DNA from: Galactobacter sp.
GTDB lineage: Bacteria; Actinomycetota; Actinomycetes; Actinomycetales; Micrococcaceae
DNA: 28,127 bases
NCBI RefSeq assembly: GCF_022712295.1
Contig: NZ_JALAGT010000055.1
Coordinates: 1 to 28,127 of the forward strand
Direction of reading: 5' to 3'
This document shows, piece by piece, positions 16,003-23,979 of this stretch (its first letter is position 1; each line of letters opens with the position of its first letter). The position numbers and the translations under genes were made by a program. A model generated the notes under the pieces. The model was not told the DNA's origin. It saw only the letters and a program-made list of their open reading frames with translations, and did no database searches.

Positions 16003-16008
16003 CCCTCT

Positions 16009-16038
16009 ACGCTACACAAAAGCCATTCTTTTTGACAG
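16009..16038 (-). promoter_or_regulatory. Candidate promoter of the CDF exporter gene
   Basis: On the minus strand CTGTCA (16033-16038) and TAGCGT (16009-16014) are 18 bp apart, with 6 nt from TAGCGT to ATG 16002. The surrounding sequence is AT-rich for this genome. Nearby ATGAGACTCAT is a short palindrome that could bind a metal sensor, but this is not testable here. Confidence 0.5.
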
Positions 16039-16077
16039 ATAAGCCTATTTGTAAATGAGACTCATCCGCAGCTGAAC

Positions 16078-16290
16078 TTCAGGAGTCGATTGCGCAGAGC
16101 GTGCCAGGTTCGGGAGTCAGTTACGTCGCCCAAAACACCCCGCCACCCAGCACAACTCACTCCCCAACCCTCACCCTGCATTCTGGAGTCAGTTGCGCAC
16201 AGTGCGCCAGGTTCGGGAGTCAGTTACGCGGCGTCAACCCACCCAATACTCGGCACAACTCACGCCCCAAGCGGACCACGCCGAAACTAC
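16078..16290. repeat. Two-copy tandem intergenic repeat (about 103 bp) with internal inverted motifs
   Basis: Copies start at 16078 and 16181; their first 50 bases are about 85% identical. Each holds two direct motifs close to GGAGTCAGTTRCG (near 16082, 16112, 16185, 16215) and one inverted relative, GCACAACTCAC (near 16150 and 16253). The repeat fills most of the 308-bp gap between the CDF gene and the aldolase-like gene; no protein gene is visible in it. Confidence 0.75.
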
Positions 16291-16297
16291 CCACGAG

Positions 16298-16303
16298 TAG
16301 TCT
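16298..16303 (+). promoter_or_regulatory. Candidate leaderless -10 (TAGTCT) of the aldolase-like gene
   Basis: TAGTCT is followed by 7 nt and GTG 16311. No Shine-Dalgarno sequence precedes this GTG, which supports it as a leaderless start. The -35 region is not recognisable. Confidence 0.45.
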
Positions 16304-16310
16304 TTCGGAT

Positions 16311-17528
16311 GTGACCCAACACGTGACGCGAACCACACCGCCTCCGGAACACTTCGCCCGAATGGAGGCCGCCCTCGCAGACGCGGTCCTGAACCAGCGG
16401 CCGGTAGCGGTCCTGGACGCCTCAGCGCTGAGGGCGAACCTGAAGGACCTCACTCGGCGTGCGGCAAGCACCCCCATCCGTCTGGCCTCGAAGTCCATCC
16501 GCGTACGGGAGCTGCAACGCCGGATCCTGGACCACGACGGATTCCAGGGCACTCTCTGCTTCACGCTTCCGGAGGCCCTCTTCCTCAGCAGCCACGGTTT
16601 CACGGACCTCGTCATCGCCTACCCCACCGCAGACGGGCCCGCTCTGCGTCAACTGGCTGGAGACGCCGAGGCAAGGGCCGCAATCACCTTGATGGTGGAT
16701 GACGAGGCCCATCTGGACCTCATGGATGCGCTGGCCCCGAACCACCCCGCGTTCCGGATCGCCCTGGATCTGGACACCGCTTACCGCCCTGTCAAGCAGG
16801 TTTGGATCGGCTCAGCACGTTCCCCCATCCGGACGCCCCAAGACCTGACCAGGCTGGCCTCGACCGTGGTGCGCCGCCGCGGCTACCGACTCGTGGGGAT
16901 GATGGCCTATGAGGGCCAGATCGCCGGCGTCGGCAACGCGGGCCGCGGCCCACGCGCCACCATGGTTCGCGCCATGCAGGCTCGCTCGGCCCAGGAATTG
17001 CGTGCCCGACGGGCGGAGGCGGTGGCCGCCGTCTCCCGCCTTGGCGCACTGGAGTTCGTCAACGGCGGTGGGACCGGTTCGCTTGAATCCACGTCGGCCG
17101 AGGAGGCCGTCACGGAGGTCGCGGCCGGCTCCGGAGTGTTCGGCCCAGGATTGTTCGACCACTATCGGCACTTCAGTCCACAACACGCCCTGCACTTCGG
17201 CCTGGACGTGGTGCGCAGGCCAGCTCCCGGGATCGCCACGGTGTTGGGAGGCGGCTGGGTGGCCTCGGGCGCGCCGGGACAGGATCGGCTGCCCACCGTG
17301 GCCTGGCCTCATGGCCTCAGCTACCGGGGAACGGAGGGAGCGGGTGAGGTGCAGACGCCACTGGTCGGGGAGAGTGCGGACACCCTCAAGGTGGGAGACG
17401 TGGTCTGGATGCGCCACGCCAAGGCCGGAGAGCTGTGTGAACGCGTCAACGAGATCGTGGTCGTGGAGGACGGGACGGTTTCCGACGTCCTACCCACCTA
17501 CCGAGGCGAGGGGAAGGCGTTCCTGTGA
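16311..17528 (+). CDS. PLP-dependent amino acid deaminase/aldolase (alanine racemase N-terminal fold, D-threonine aldolase-like)
   Basis: The product has 405 residues from GTG 16311. It has the alanine-racemase-type PLP barrel: LDASALRANL near residue 35, then PIRLASKSIRV with the probable PLP lysine Lys61, GYRLVGMMAYEGQIAG (about 190-205) and EFVNGGGTGSLE. The C-terminal part (ATVLGGGWVASG, then VGDVVWMRHAKAGELCERVNEIVVV) matches the metal-binding D-serine dehydratase/D-threonine aldolase domain, with His and Cys ligands in RHAKAGELC. Such enzymes cleave or deaminate beta-hydroxy D-amino acids; the exact substrate is unknown. The frame is open back to 16101, but that stretch lies in an intergenic repeat. 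GTG 16323 and ATG 16362 are alternative starts. The stop overlaps the next gene, so the two form an operon. Confidence 0.85.
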   Translation: MTQHVTRTTPPPEHFARMEAALADAVLNQRPVAVLDASALRANLKDLTRRAASTPIRLASKSIRVRELQRRILDHDGFQGTLCFTLPEALFLSSHGFTDLVIAYPTADGPALRQLAGDAEARAAITLMVDDEAHLDLMDALAPNHPAFRIALDLDTAYRPVKQVWIGSARSPIRTPQDLTRLASTVVRRRGYRLVGMMAYEGQIAGVGNAGRGPRATMVRAMQARSAQELRARRAEAVAAVSRLGALEFVNGGGTGSLESTSAEEAVTEVAAGSGVFGPGLFDHYRHFSPQHALHFGLDVVRRPAPGIATVLGGGWVASGAPGQDRLPTVAWPHGLSYRGTEGAGEVQTPLVGESADTLKVGDVVWMRHAKAGELCERVNEIVVVEDGTVSDVLPTYRGEGKAFL

Positions 17529-18874
17529 TGCGTCGTCGGGCATTGACCTCCAAGCCACCGGAGTGGACCAATTGGGCGCGCAGCGCCCGGGCCACCCCAG
17601 CCGCGGTTGCGACCCCGCACAGCGAGGACGAACTCGTTGCACTGGTCCGCGCCCACACTGCGGCAGGCGGCCGCGTCAAGGTGGTGGGTGGATCGCACTC
17701 CTTCACGCCCATCGCCGCTCCGGATCTGGAGAACACGCTCTTGATCAGCCTCGACGGGATCCAGGGCATCACTCACGTGGACGTCATCACCGGGGAGGTC
17801 TCCGTCCTGGGCGGCACCCGGCTGTGGACCCTGGCCGACGCCCTGGAACCCTACGGGCTGGCGCTGCCCAACATGGGCGATATCGACCATCAATCCCTGG
17901 CGGGTGCACTGTCCACCGGGACGCACGGGACCGGGCTCGGGTTCACAGGCTATTCCGGGATGCTCACGTCGCTGCGGCTGCTGCTCGCGTCCGGTCAGGT
18001 CGTCACGGTGTCGCGAAGCCAGGACCCGGAACTCTTCGAGGCCGCGCGCGTGGGTCTCGGCGCCATGGGCATCATCCTGGAGGCCACGCTGCGCTGCGTC
18101 CCTTCCTTCGACCTCGCCGCCGCGGAGCACCCAGAGTCCTTGGAGGGCATGCTGACGAGTTTCGTTGACCGCTCCCGAACAGAGGACCACCTGGAGTTCT
18201 ACTGGTTCCAGCACACCGACATGGTCTCCGCCAAGGTCAACACGCGGCGTCCCATGGGTGGTGAACGCGCGCCCCTCAAGCGTGCGCAGCACCTGGTGGA
18301 TGACGAGATCCTCGGCAATGGCGGGCACCGCGCCCTGTGCGAGCTGGGGAGGATTCTGCCCCGGACCGTGCCCCGGCTGAACCGCTTCGCGGCCTCGGCC
18401 ATGGGAGACCGTGACTACGTGGACCGCTCCGACAGGATCTTCGTCTCCCCACGCCGCACGCGCTTCAGGGAGATGGAGTACGCGGTCCCGCTGGCGGACG
18501 CCGAGGAGGTCCTGCGAGAGGTGATCCGCGTGGTCAACGGCTACCGGGACGGCATCACGTTCCCCATCGAGGTTCGTACCGCCGCAGCGGATAACACCTG
18601 GCTCGGCACGGCGTCAGGACGCGACAGCGCCTACATCGCGGTGCATCGCTTCATCAAGGAGGACCACCTCCACTATTTCGCGGCGGTGGAACCCGTGTTC
18701 AAGGCCGCGGGCGGCAGGCCGCACTGGGGCAAGATCCACACGTTGAACGCCCAGGACCTGGCGGGGCTCTACCCGCACCACGCGGATGCCGTCAGGACCC
18801 GTGACCGAGTGGATCCCACGGGGCGATTCTCCAACCGGTACCTCGAAACCGTGCTGGGGCCGCCCCCCAGCTGA
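17525..18874 (+). CDS. FAD-dependent D-arabinono-1,4-lactone / L-gulono-lactone oxidase family protein
   Basis: The 449-residue protein has a PCMH-type FAD domain: RVKVVGGSHSFTPIA (about 49-63), where the His of GSHS is the usual covalent FAD attachment, then NMGDIDHQSLAGALSTGTHGTG (about 115-138). The C-terminal ALO domain ends with HWGKIHTLNAQDL and DPTGRFSNRYL. The family oxidises aldonolactones or sugar alcohols with O2 or another acceptor; the true substrate here is unknown. GTG 17525 overlaps the upstream stop by 4 nt and ATG 17528 by 1 nt. AGGGGAAGG upstream serves either, and coupling to the aldolase-like gene is clear. The pairing of these two families suggests a joint pathway, but I know no proven one. 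Confidence 0.88.
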   Translation: MMRRRALTSKPPEWTNWARSARATPAAVATPHSEDELVALVRAHTAAGGRVKVVGGSHSFTPIAAPDLENTLLISLDGIQGITHVDVITGEVSVLGGTRLWTLADALEPYGLALPNMGDIDHQSLAGALSTGTHGTGLGFTGYSGMLTSLRLLLASGQVVTVSRSQDPELFEAARVGLGAMGIILEATLRCVPSFDLAAAEHPESLEGMLTSFVDRSRTEDHLEFYWFQHTDMVSAKVNTRRPMGGERAPLKRAQHLVDDEILGNGGHRALCELGRILPRTVPRLNRFAASAMGDRDYVDRSDRIFVSPRRTRFREMEYAVPLADAEEVLREVIRVVNGYRDGITFPIEVRTAAADNTWLGTASGRDSAYIAVHRFIKEDHLHYFAAVEPVFKAAGGRPHWGKIHTLNAQDLAGLYPHHADAVRTRDRVDPTGRFSNRYLETVLGPPPS

Positions 18875-18948
18875 ACGGTGATCGTCCGGCCCGCACGAAT
18901 CGGCGCGGCTCGGATGTCGGCAGGCAGACGATACGTACAGGTGCACGG

Positions 18949-18976
18949 TTGACCTGAGGAACCACGGGGCTACCGT
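18949..18976 (+). promoter_or_regulatory. Promoter of the polysaccharide deacetylase gene
   Basis: TTGACC (18949-18954) and TACCGT (18971-18976) are 16 bp apart, giving a leader of roughly 20-45 nt depending on the start codon. Confidence 0.5.
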
Positions 18977-19003
18977 GGATAACACCAGCAAGCCACCGAT
19001 CAG

Positions 19004-20311
19004 ATGAACTTGAGGCATCCACTCGTGCGTTCCTTCTCCAACCGTCTCACCGCCGCGACGGCCACACTGAGCCTGGCCGGGGTCCTAGCCCTGGCAGGCT
19101 GCTCCGGATCCGGAGACGAATCCCCGTCCACGTCGCCATCGGGTTCCGCGGCAGAAGCGTCCGGCTCCGCCGGCGCGGAACCCAACAGCGAGGCGTCGGG
19201 CACTCCTACTCCAAGCGAGGCCCCCAAGGACGTCAAACCGGCCGCGGCACCCAAGGCCCCCACGGAGCCCTTGGACTCCAAGGTCCAGACCGAGGTGTGG
19301 GAGGACAACGCACAGGTGTCCCACCTCTTCTTCCACTCGCTCATCGTGGACGCGGACACCGCGTTCAAGGACCGCGAGTCCGGCAAGGGCTACGCCGACT
19401 ACATGGTCACGGTGGACGAGTTCAACAAGATGCTGAAGCAGATCTACAAGAAGGGCTACGTGCTGGTCTCGCCACGCTCGCTGGGCCAAGTGGACAAGTC
19501 CGGCAAGTTCGTCACCAACGAGTTGAAGGTGCCCAGGGGAAAGAAACCCCTGGTGCTCTCCATCGACGACGTCTCCTACTACGAGTACATGAAGGGGGAC
19601 GGGTTCGCGACCAACCTCAAGGTCACCGATGACGGCGTGAAGAACACCTACACGGACCCCAAGACCAAGAAGACCTCCGTGGGCGACTACGACGTCATGC
19701 CCATCGTGGATGAGTTCGTGAAGAAACACCCCGATTTCGCCCCGTACGGGAACAAGGGCGTCATCGCTCTGACCGGCTACAACGGCGTCCTCGGCTACCG
19801 GACCTCACCCAGCGTCTACGGGCCGAAGAGCGACGACCCCAACAAGAACATCAAACAGGACACCGCCACCGCCACCACCGTGGCGAATGCCTTGAAGGAT
19901 GACGGCTGGGAGTTCGCTTCCCACTCCTGGGGACACATCAACTTCACCAAGTCCTCGCCCGAACGCATCAAGCAGGACACCCAGCGGTGGAAGAAGGACG
20001 TGCAGCCCATCGTGGGGCCCACCAACCTGCTGATCTACCCCTTCGGGGCGGACATCTCCGGGCTCCCTCCCTATTCGGGTGCCAAGTACAACTATCTGAA
20101 ACACGCCGGATTCGATTTCTACTTCAACGTGGACGGCTCCACCCCGGCCTGGGGTCAGTTGGGTGACGGCTATCTGCGTGAGGCCCGGTTCAACGTCGAC
20201 GGGATCTCGTTGAAGGCAGCACTGGACGGGCGTGAAGCCATGAAGTCCTTCTTCGACCCCAAGTCCGTGCTGGATCCCAAGCGGCCCAAGTCCATCTCCG
20301 GCACCAGCTGA
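19004..20311 (+). CDS. Lipoprotein polysaccharide deacetylase (NodB-like)
   Basis: The product has a signal peptide with lipobox LAGC. A Ser/Thr/Pro/Ala-rich linker of about 60 residues would reach through the cell wall. A NodB-type domain follows, with LVLSIDDVSYYEYM (first catalytic and metal-binding Asp pair), FASHSWGHINF (HSxxH metal motif) and LLIYPFGADISG in place of the usual RxPYG-like motif. Such enzymes remove acetyl groups from N-acetylated cell-wall or capsule sugars. The long insert between the Asp pair and the HSxxH motif is usual for this YYEYM subgroup. Start ATG 19004 gives 435 residues; GTG 19025, with TGAGG 9 nt upstream, gives 428 and is about as likely. It is monocistronic. 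Confidence 0.9.
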   Translation: MNLRHPLVRSFSNRLTAATATLSLAGVLALAGCSGSGDESPSTSPSGSAAEASGSAGAEPNSEASGTPTPSEAPKDVKPAAAPKAPTEPLDSKVQTEVWEDNAQVSHLFFHSLIVDADTAFKDRESGKGYADYMVTVDEFNKMLKQIYKKGYVLVSPRSLGQVDKSGKFVTNELKVPRGKKPLVLSIDDVSYYEYMKGDGFATNLKVTDDGVKNTYTDPKTKKTSVGDYDVMPIVDEFVKKHPDFAPYGNKGVIALTGYNGVLGYRTSPSVYGPKSDDPNKNIKQDTATATTVANALKDDGWEFASHSWGHINFTKSSPERIKQDTQRWKKDVQPIVGPTNLLIYPFGADISGLPPYSGAKYNYLKHAGFDFYFNVDGSTPAWGQLGDGYLREARFNVDGISLKAALDGREAMKSFFDPKSVLDPKRPKSISGTS

Positions 20312-20373
20312 GGCCGGATCGGGCAGGAGGGCTCAGTGTGCGGCCCGATCGTGGGTTTGCGGCCCGATCCTCG

Positions 20374-20403
20374 TTCTGCGACCGTCGCTCGACGGCCGCA
20401 GAA
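20374..20403 (+). terminator. Hairpin downstream of the deacetylase gene
   Basis: TTCTGCG/CGCAGAA plus ACCGTCG/CGACGGC pair with one mismatch. It is preceded by two direct copies of GCGGCCCGATC near 20340 and 20359. There is no T-run. Confidence 0.45.
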
Positions 20404-20476
20404 CCCGGAAACCGTCGCGAAGCGTAGAAGTGGTCGCAAGTCTGCCCCCTGATTCAGCATGAGCCCCAGACAACGC

Positions 20477-20527
20477 GAGAAGCCCCCGCCCCAGGACCGT
20501 TGCAAATCCTGGAGACGGGGGCTTCTC
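20477..20527 (-). terminator. Terminator of the hydroxyproline operon
   Basis: GAGAAGCCCCCG (20477-20488) pairs with CGGGGGCTTCTC (20516-20527), and CAGGA/TCCTG pair inside. It lies 40 nt past the last stop of the operon. Confidence 0.75.
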
Positions 20528-20566
20528 CCGTGTCGAGAGGCCTACCGAGTTCTAAGGGGTAAACCC

Positions 20567-22021
20567 TCAGCGGCGGGGCTCGGAGCGCTTGCCGTCCACC
20601 AGCCGCGGAGCGCTCCACTCGTTGGCGTTGGCCAAATCGGCGGGGAGCATGGACTGCGGGAAGTCCTGGTAGGCCACGGGCCGCAGGAAGCGGGTGATCG
20701 CTGCGGTACCGACACTGGTGGAGCCGACGGCGGTGGTGGCAGGGTAGGGGCCACCATGCTGCTGGGCGTAGGAGACGGTCACGCCGGTGGGCCAACCGCG
20801 CCACAGCAAGCGACCGGCACGGGCGGCCAGGACCCGCACGAGCTCGTCCAGGTCCTCGCCCTCCTCACCGAAGATGGTGGCGGTGAGCTGACCTTCGAAG
20901 GTCTCGGCCAGCTCCACCAACTGCGACTCGGAGCTGTACTCCACCACCACGGAGGTGGGTCCGAAGCACTCGCGCTGAAGTGCGCGGGGGTCGGCGAGCA
21001 TGTCTTCGGCCGAGACGCGCAGCAGCGTGGGGGTCGGGGACTCTGACACCGGGTCGGAACCCTCGGCCAACACAGTGAAGCGCGGGTCGTCCTTCAGCTC
21101 ACCGAGCACCTCCGCGTAGCCGGAGACGATGCGGTCGTTGAGCAGGTGAGCACCGTCGGGTAGGGCCACGGAGCGCAACGAGGTCGCCAGGTCGGAGTCG
21201 GCCGGGATGATGAACGTGCCCGGCTTGGTGCAGAACTGGCCGGCGCCCAGGGTGAAGGAGCCGATGAAGCCGTCTCGGATCTCCGCGGTGGAGCGCTCGG
21301 CTGCGGTAGCAGTCACGAAGACGGGGTTGTTGGAGCCCAGTTCGCCGTAGAACGGGATCGGGTCCGGGCGTGAGGAGGCCAGGTCGAACAGCGCGCGACC
21401 GCCCGGGATGGAGCCCGTGAAGCCGGCAGCCTTGATGCGGGGGTCCACCACTGCTGAGCGCCCGGCGTCTGTGCCGAGGATGACCTGGAACAGGCCATCG
21501 GGGGCGCCCGCCTCGGACAACGCGGAACGCACCACGTCGGCCGTGGCCACGGTCAGCTTCGGGTGGCCGGAGTGGGCCTTGAGCACCACGGAGTTGCCTG
21601 CGGCGAGCGCGGAGGCGGAGTCGCCGCCGATGGTGGAGAAGGCGAAGGGGAAGTTGGAGGCCGCGAAGACCAGCACGGGGCCGATGGGCTCGAGGTGACG
21701 GCGCAGATCGGGGCGCGCGCCCATGGGCCAGGCCGGGTCTGCGTGGTCGATGCGGGCGTCGAGGAAGCCGCCGTCGCGCAGGATCTCGCCAAAGAGTCGC
21801 AACTGGAAGGTGGTGCGCTTGAGCTCGCCGGTGAGGCGGCCGAGCAACAGGTGGGACTCTTCGCGGGCCAGCGGGATGAGGGTCTCCGCCTGTGCGTCGA
21901 GGGCGTCTGCCACGGCGTCCAGGACGTCGGCGCGGGCAGCCGGCGTGAACCGGGCCCAGGCGTCGGAGGCCCCGACTGCGGTGTCGAGAATGGTGTCGAG
22001 TTCGGACACGGTGGTGGGCAT
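20567..22021 (-). CDS. Alpha-ketoglutaric semialdehyde dehydrogenase (2,5-dioxovalerate dehydrogenase)
   Basis: The 484-residue aldehyde dehydrogenase has FAASNFPFAFST with Asn122, Lys148 in VVLKAHSGHP, FTGSIPGGRALFDLA for NAD(P) binding, PFYGELGSNNP with general base Glu227 and GAGQFCTKPG with nucleophile Cys264. The ASNFPFAFST and ELGSNNPVFV segments are typical of the group that oxidises alpha-ketoglutarate semialdehyde to alpha-ketoglutarate, usually with NADP+. This is the last step of trans-4-hydroxyproline degradation, which fits the operon. It follows the dehydrogenase alpha subunit after 3 nt, with GGAG about 8 nt before the ATG. The C-terminus lies 40 nt before a strong terminator. 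Confidence 0.92.
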   Translation of the reverse strand: MPTTVSELDTILDTAVGASDAWARFTPAARADVLDAVADALDAQAETLIPLAREESHLLLGRLTGELKRTTFQLRLFGEILRDGGFLDARIDHADPAWPMGARPDLRRHLEPIGPVLVFAASNFPFAFSTIGGDSASALAAGNSVVLKAHSGHPKLTVATADVVRSALSEAGAPDGLFQVILGTDAGRSAVVDPRIKAAGFTGSIPGGRALFDLASSRPDPIPFYGELGSNNPVFVTATAAERSTAEIRDGFIGSFTLGAGQFCTKPGTFIIPADSDLATSLRSVALPDGAHLLNDRIVSGYAEVLGELKDDPRFTVLAEGSDPVSESPTPTLLRVSAEDMLADPRALQRECFGPTSVVVEYSSESQLVELAETFEGQLTATIFGEEGEDLDELVRVLAARAGRLLWRGWPTGVTVSYAQQHGGPYPATTAVGSTSVGTAAITRFLRPVAYQDFPQSMLPADLANANEWSAPRLVDGKRSEPRR

Positions 22022-22024
22022 GAC

Positions 22025-23566
22025 TCAAGCTCCTTCGTTGGACTTCGTTGAGGTTTCTTCGGAAGTTTCTGTTTCGGCCCCCGCGATCAAGGTGGCCAGG
22101 GTGACGGGCGTGGAGACCGGCCGCTTGGAGGTGGCCTCCATCTGCTCACGAGTCGGGGCACCGGACGCGGCCAGGCACGCGGTCGCGAAGCCGCACATGC
22201 GCCCCTGACACCACCCCATTCCTGCGCGGGTGACCTGCTTGGACGCTCGCGCATCCTGGGCCAACGCCTCGTCCTTCGCTGCGAGGATATCGCCTGCGGG
22301 GACCTCCTCGCAGCGGCAGACCAAGGTCTGATCCGTGAGCCGGTCCTCCCACTTGGGTGGAACGGGATGCGTGGTGTGCATCGCGGCGGCGAAGTCGCGG
22401 TGCCGACGAATGGTGCGCGCTTCCGCCTTGGTCGGGGACGCGACCATGCCCGACGTTCCGTGCCCGGCTGCCGCCGCGTCGTCCGGCACGGTGCCAAGCG
22501 CCTTGGCGGCCGCGGCGCGACCGGCCACATGGCCCTCGGTGACGGAGAGCAGCCAGCCGCCCACTCCGGTGATCTCACCGGCCACGAAGACGCCATCCTG
22601 GCTGGAGGACTGGTGTCGGTCCGCGGTGAGGACCACGGAGTCGTCCACGTCGGTGCGGGTGGTGAGGCCCAGCTGCACGCCGAGTTCGATCTGTGGGGTG
22701 AAGCCGTAGCCCAGGCCCACGATGTCCACGTCCACGAAGACGCGTTCCGTGCCGGGGAGCACGTTGCCTGAGGCGTCCACCTTGGCTGTGACCACGGATT
22801 CCACGCCGTCGGTGCCTCGGATCTCGGTGATGACGCGGCGCTGCAGGTAGGGGACGCGGTGCTTGAGCAGTTCCTTGGCGTATTCCACCCCCTCGAGTCC
22901 CTTGGAGGGGACCTTGGAGGCGGTGAGCGCGTTGGGTACCCAACCGGTCAGGGAGGCTGCCTCGCAGACGGCGAGCACCTCGCCGCCCGCGGCCAGCACG
23001 TTGGCGGCGACGGGCAGCAGGAACGGGCCGGTCCCGGCCAACAGCACGCGGCGGCCGGGGAGCACGCCGGATCCCTTGATGGTGGCCTGGATGCCGCCCG
23101 CGGCCATGACGCCGGGGAGGTCCCAACCGGGGACGGGGAGCTGGCGGTCGTAGCCGCCGGTGGCCATGACCACCGTGGTGGCGACGATGGGGGCGCCGGA
23201 GGTCGCTGCGTCTGGCGCCTCGGGGCGCTCGATGGCGCCGGTGAGGTGAGCGTCGAAGGTGTCCCCGTCAGAAGACGTCTGCACCATCCACACGGCGGTG
23301 GAGGGGAGGAAGGTCAGGCGCCCGTCCTGGAGACCGGCGTCGAAGCGGGAGCGCAGCTCACGATAGGTGGCCCACCCGTGGTGCAGTCGGCCGTCGTCGG
23401 TCACCACGTTCTCCGGCCGGTGACGCCAGAACTGGCCGCCCGGTTGCGTATTGGAATCCACGCAGGCCACGGTGGCTCCGGCGTCCAGCGCCTCGGCAAC
23501 CGCGGCGAGGCCGGCCGGGCCCGCGCCGATCACCAGGACGTCGACACGACTCTGTTCGGTGCTCAT
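22025..23566 (-). CDS. D-hydroxyproline dehydrogenase, NAD(P)/FAD-binding alpha subunit (HcnB / sarcosine oxidase alpha-like)
   Basis: The 513-residue flavoprotein starts MSTEQSRVDVLVIGAGPAG, with an FAD-binding dinucleotide motif. It then has TVVMATGGYDRQLPVPGW, a second dinucleotide site (RRVLLAGTGPFLLPVA, about 195-210) and GVFVAGEITGVGG. Near the C-terminus CRCEEV and GWCQGRMCG give a C-x-C...C-x4-C BFD-like [2Fe-2S] domain. This layout matches the alpha subunit of heteromeric amine dehydrogenases of the HcnABC/LhpBEF type. The frame is open further upstream, but the ATG at 23566 overlaps the previous stop by 4 nt and begins at the FAD motif. With the two preceding subunits it would oxidise cis-4-hydroxy-D-proline. 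It is a soluble or membrane-peripheral enzyme, and the electron acceptor is not known. Confidence 0.88.
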   Translation of the reverse strand: MSTEQSRVDVLVIGAGPAGLAAVAEALDAGATVACVDSNTQPGGQFWRHRPENVVTDDGRLHHGWATYRELRSRFDAGLQDGRLTFLPSTAVWMVQTSSDGDTFDAHLTGAIERPEAPDAATSGAPIVATTVVMATGGYDRQLPVPGWDLPGVMAAGGIQATIKGSGVLPGRRVLLAGTGPFLLPVAANVLAAGGEVLAVCEAASLTGWVPNALTASKVPSKGLEGVEYAKELLKHRVPYLQRRVITEIRGTDGVESVVTAKVDASGNVLPGTERVFVDVDIVGLGYGFTPQIELGVQLGLTTRTDVDDSVVLTADRHQSSSQDGVFVAGEITGVGGWLLSVTEGHVAGRAAAAKALGTVPDDAAAAGHGTSGMVASPTKAEARTIRRHRDFAAAMHTTHPVPPKWEDRLTDQTLVCRCEEVPAGDILAAKDEALAQDARASKQVTRAGMGWCQGRMCGFATACLAASGAPTREQMEATSKRPVSTPVTLATLIAGAETETSEETSTKSNEGA

Positions 23567-23979
23567 CGCGTTCCCTCCTGGCCCTGGTCGTTCCCCCCGT
23601 GGGATTCCGGATCCGGTTCCGGGCCCACGGTGATGGCAATCTCTGCGGTCGCAAGCGCGCTCTCTGCGGGCTCGTGCGGCTCCTGTTCGCAGGGGCGGGC
23701 ACCGAGTTCCGGATCCACCGTGGAGATGCTCATCCCCTCCTCGACCGGCAGCATGCAGGCGCGCTGCACCTGGGAGCCGTCCACGCTGACCAGGCAGTCC
23801 CAGCACGCTCCGATGCCGCAGAACTGTCCGCGTGGTTTGCCTTCCTTGCGTGTGGTCCGCCAGGCCCGCTGTCCCGCGCCGAGCATCGCGGCCGCGGCCG
23901 TGGCACCCGCCGGGGCGGTGATCTCCTGGCCGTCCACGCTCAAGCTGACCTGAGGCGTCTGCTGCAATCCCTTGCTCAT
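23563..23979 (-). CDS. D-hydroxyproline dehydrogenase, [2Fe-2S] gamma subunit
   Basis: This 138-residue protein has a ferredoxin-like fold with cluster ligands Cys54, Cys59, Cys62 and Cys75 (C-x4-C-x2-C-x12-C: QFCGIGACWDC and QRACM). It matches the small HcnA-type 2Fe-2S subunit that links the two flavin subunits. The last 45 residues are acidic, Pro/Glu-rich and poorly conserved-looking, longer than needed for the fold. Start and stop overlap its neighbours by 4 nt each (ATGA at 23976-23979 and 23563-23566), so subunit production is tightly coupled. Confidence 0.88.
   Translation of the reverse strand: MSKGLQQTPQVSLSVDGQEITAPAGATAAAAMLGAGQRAWRTTRKEGKPRGQFCGIGACWDCLVSVDGSQVQRACMLPVEEGMSISTVDPELGARPCEQEPHEPAESALATAEIAITVGPEPDPESHGGNDQGQEGTR

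Noticed and set aside
16101..16310. Upstream extension of the aldolase-like frame
   Set aside because: It lies within the intergenic repeat, and a leaderless-type -10 sits 7 nt before GTG 16311.
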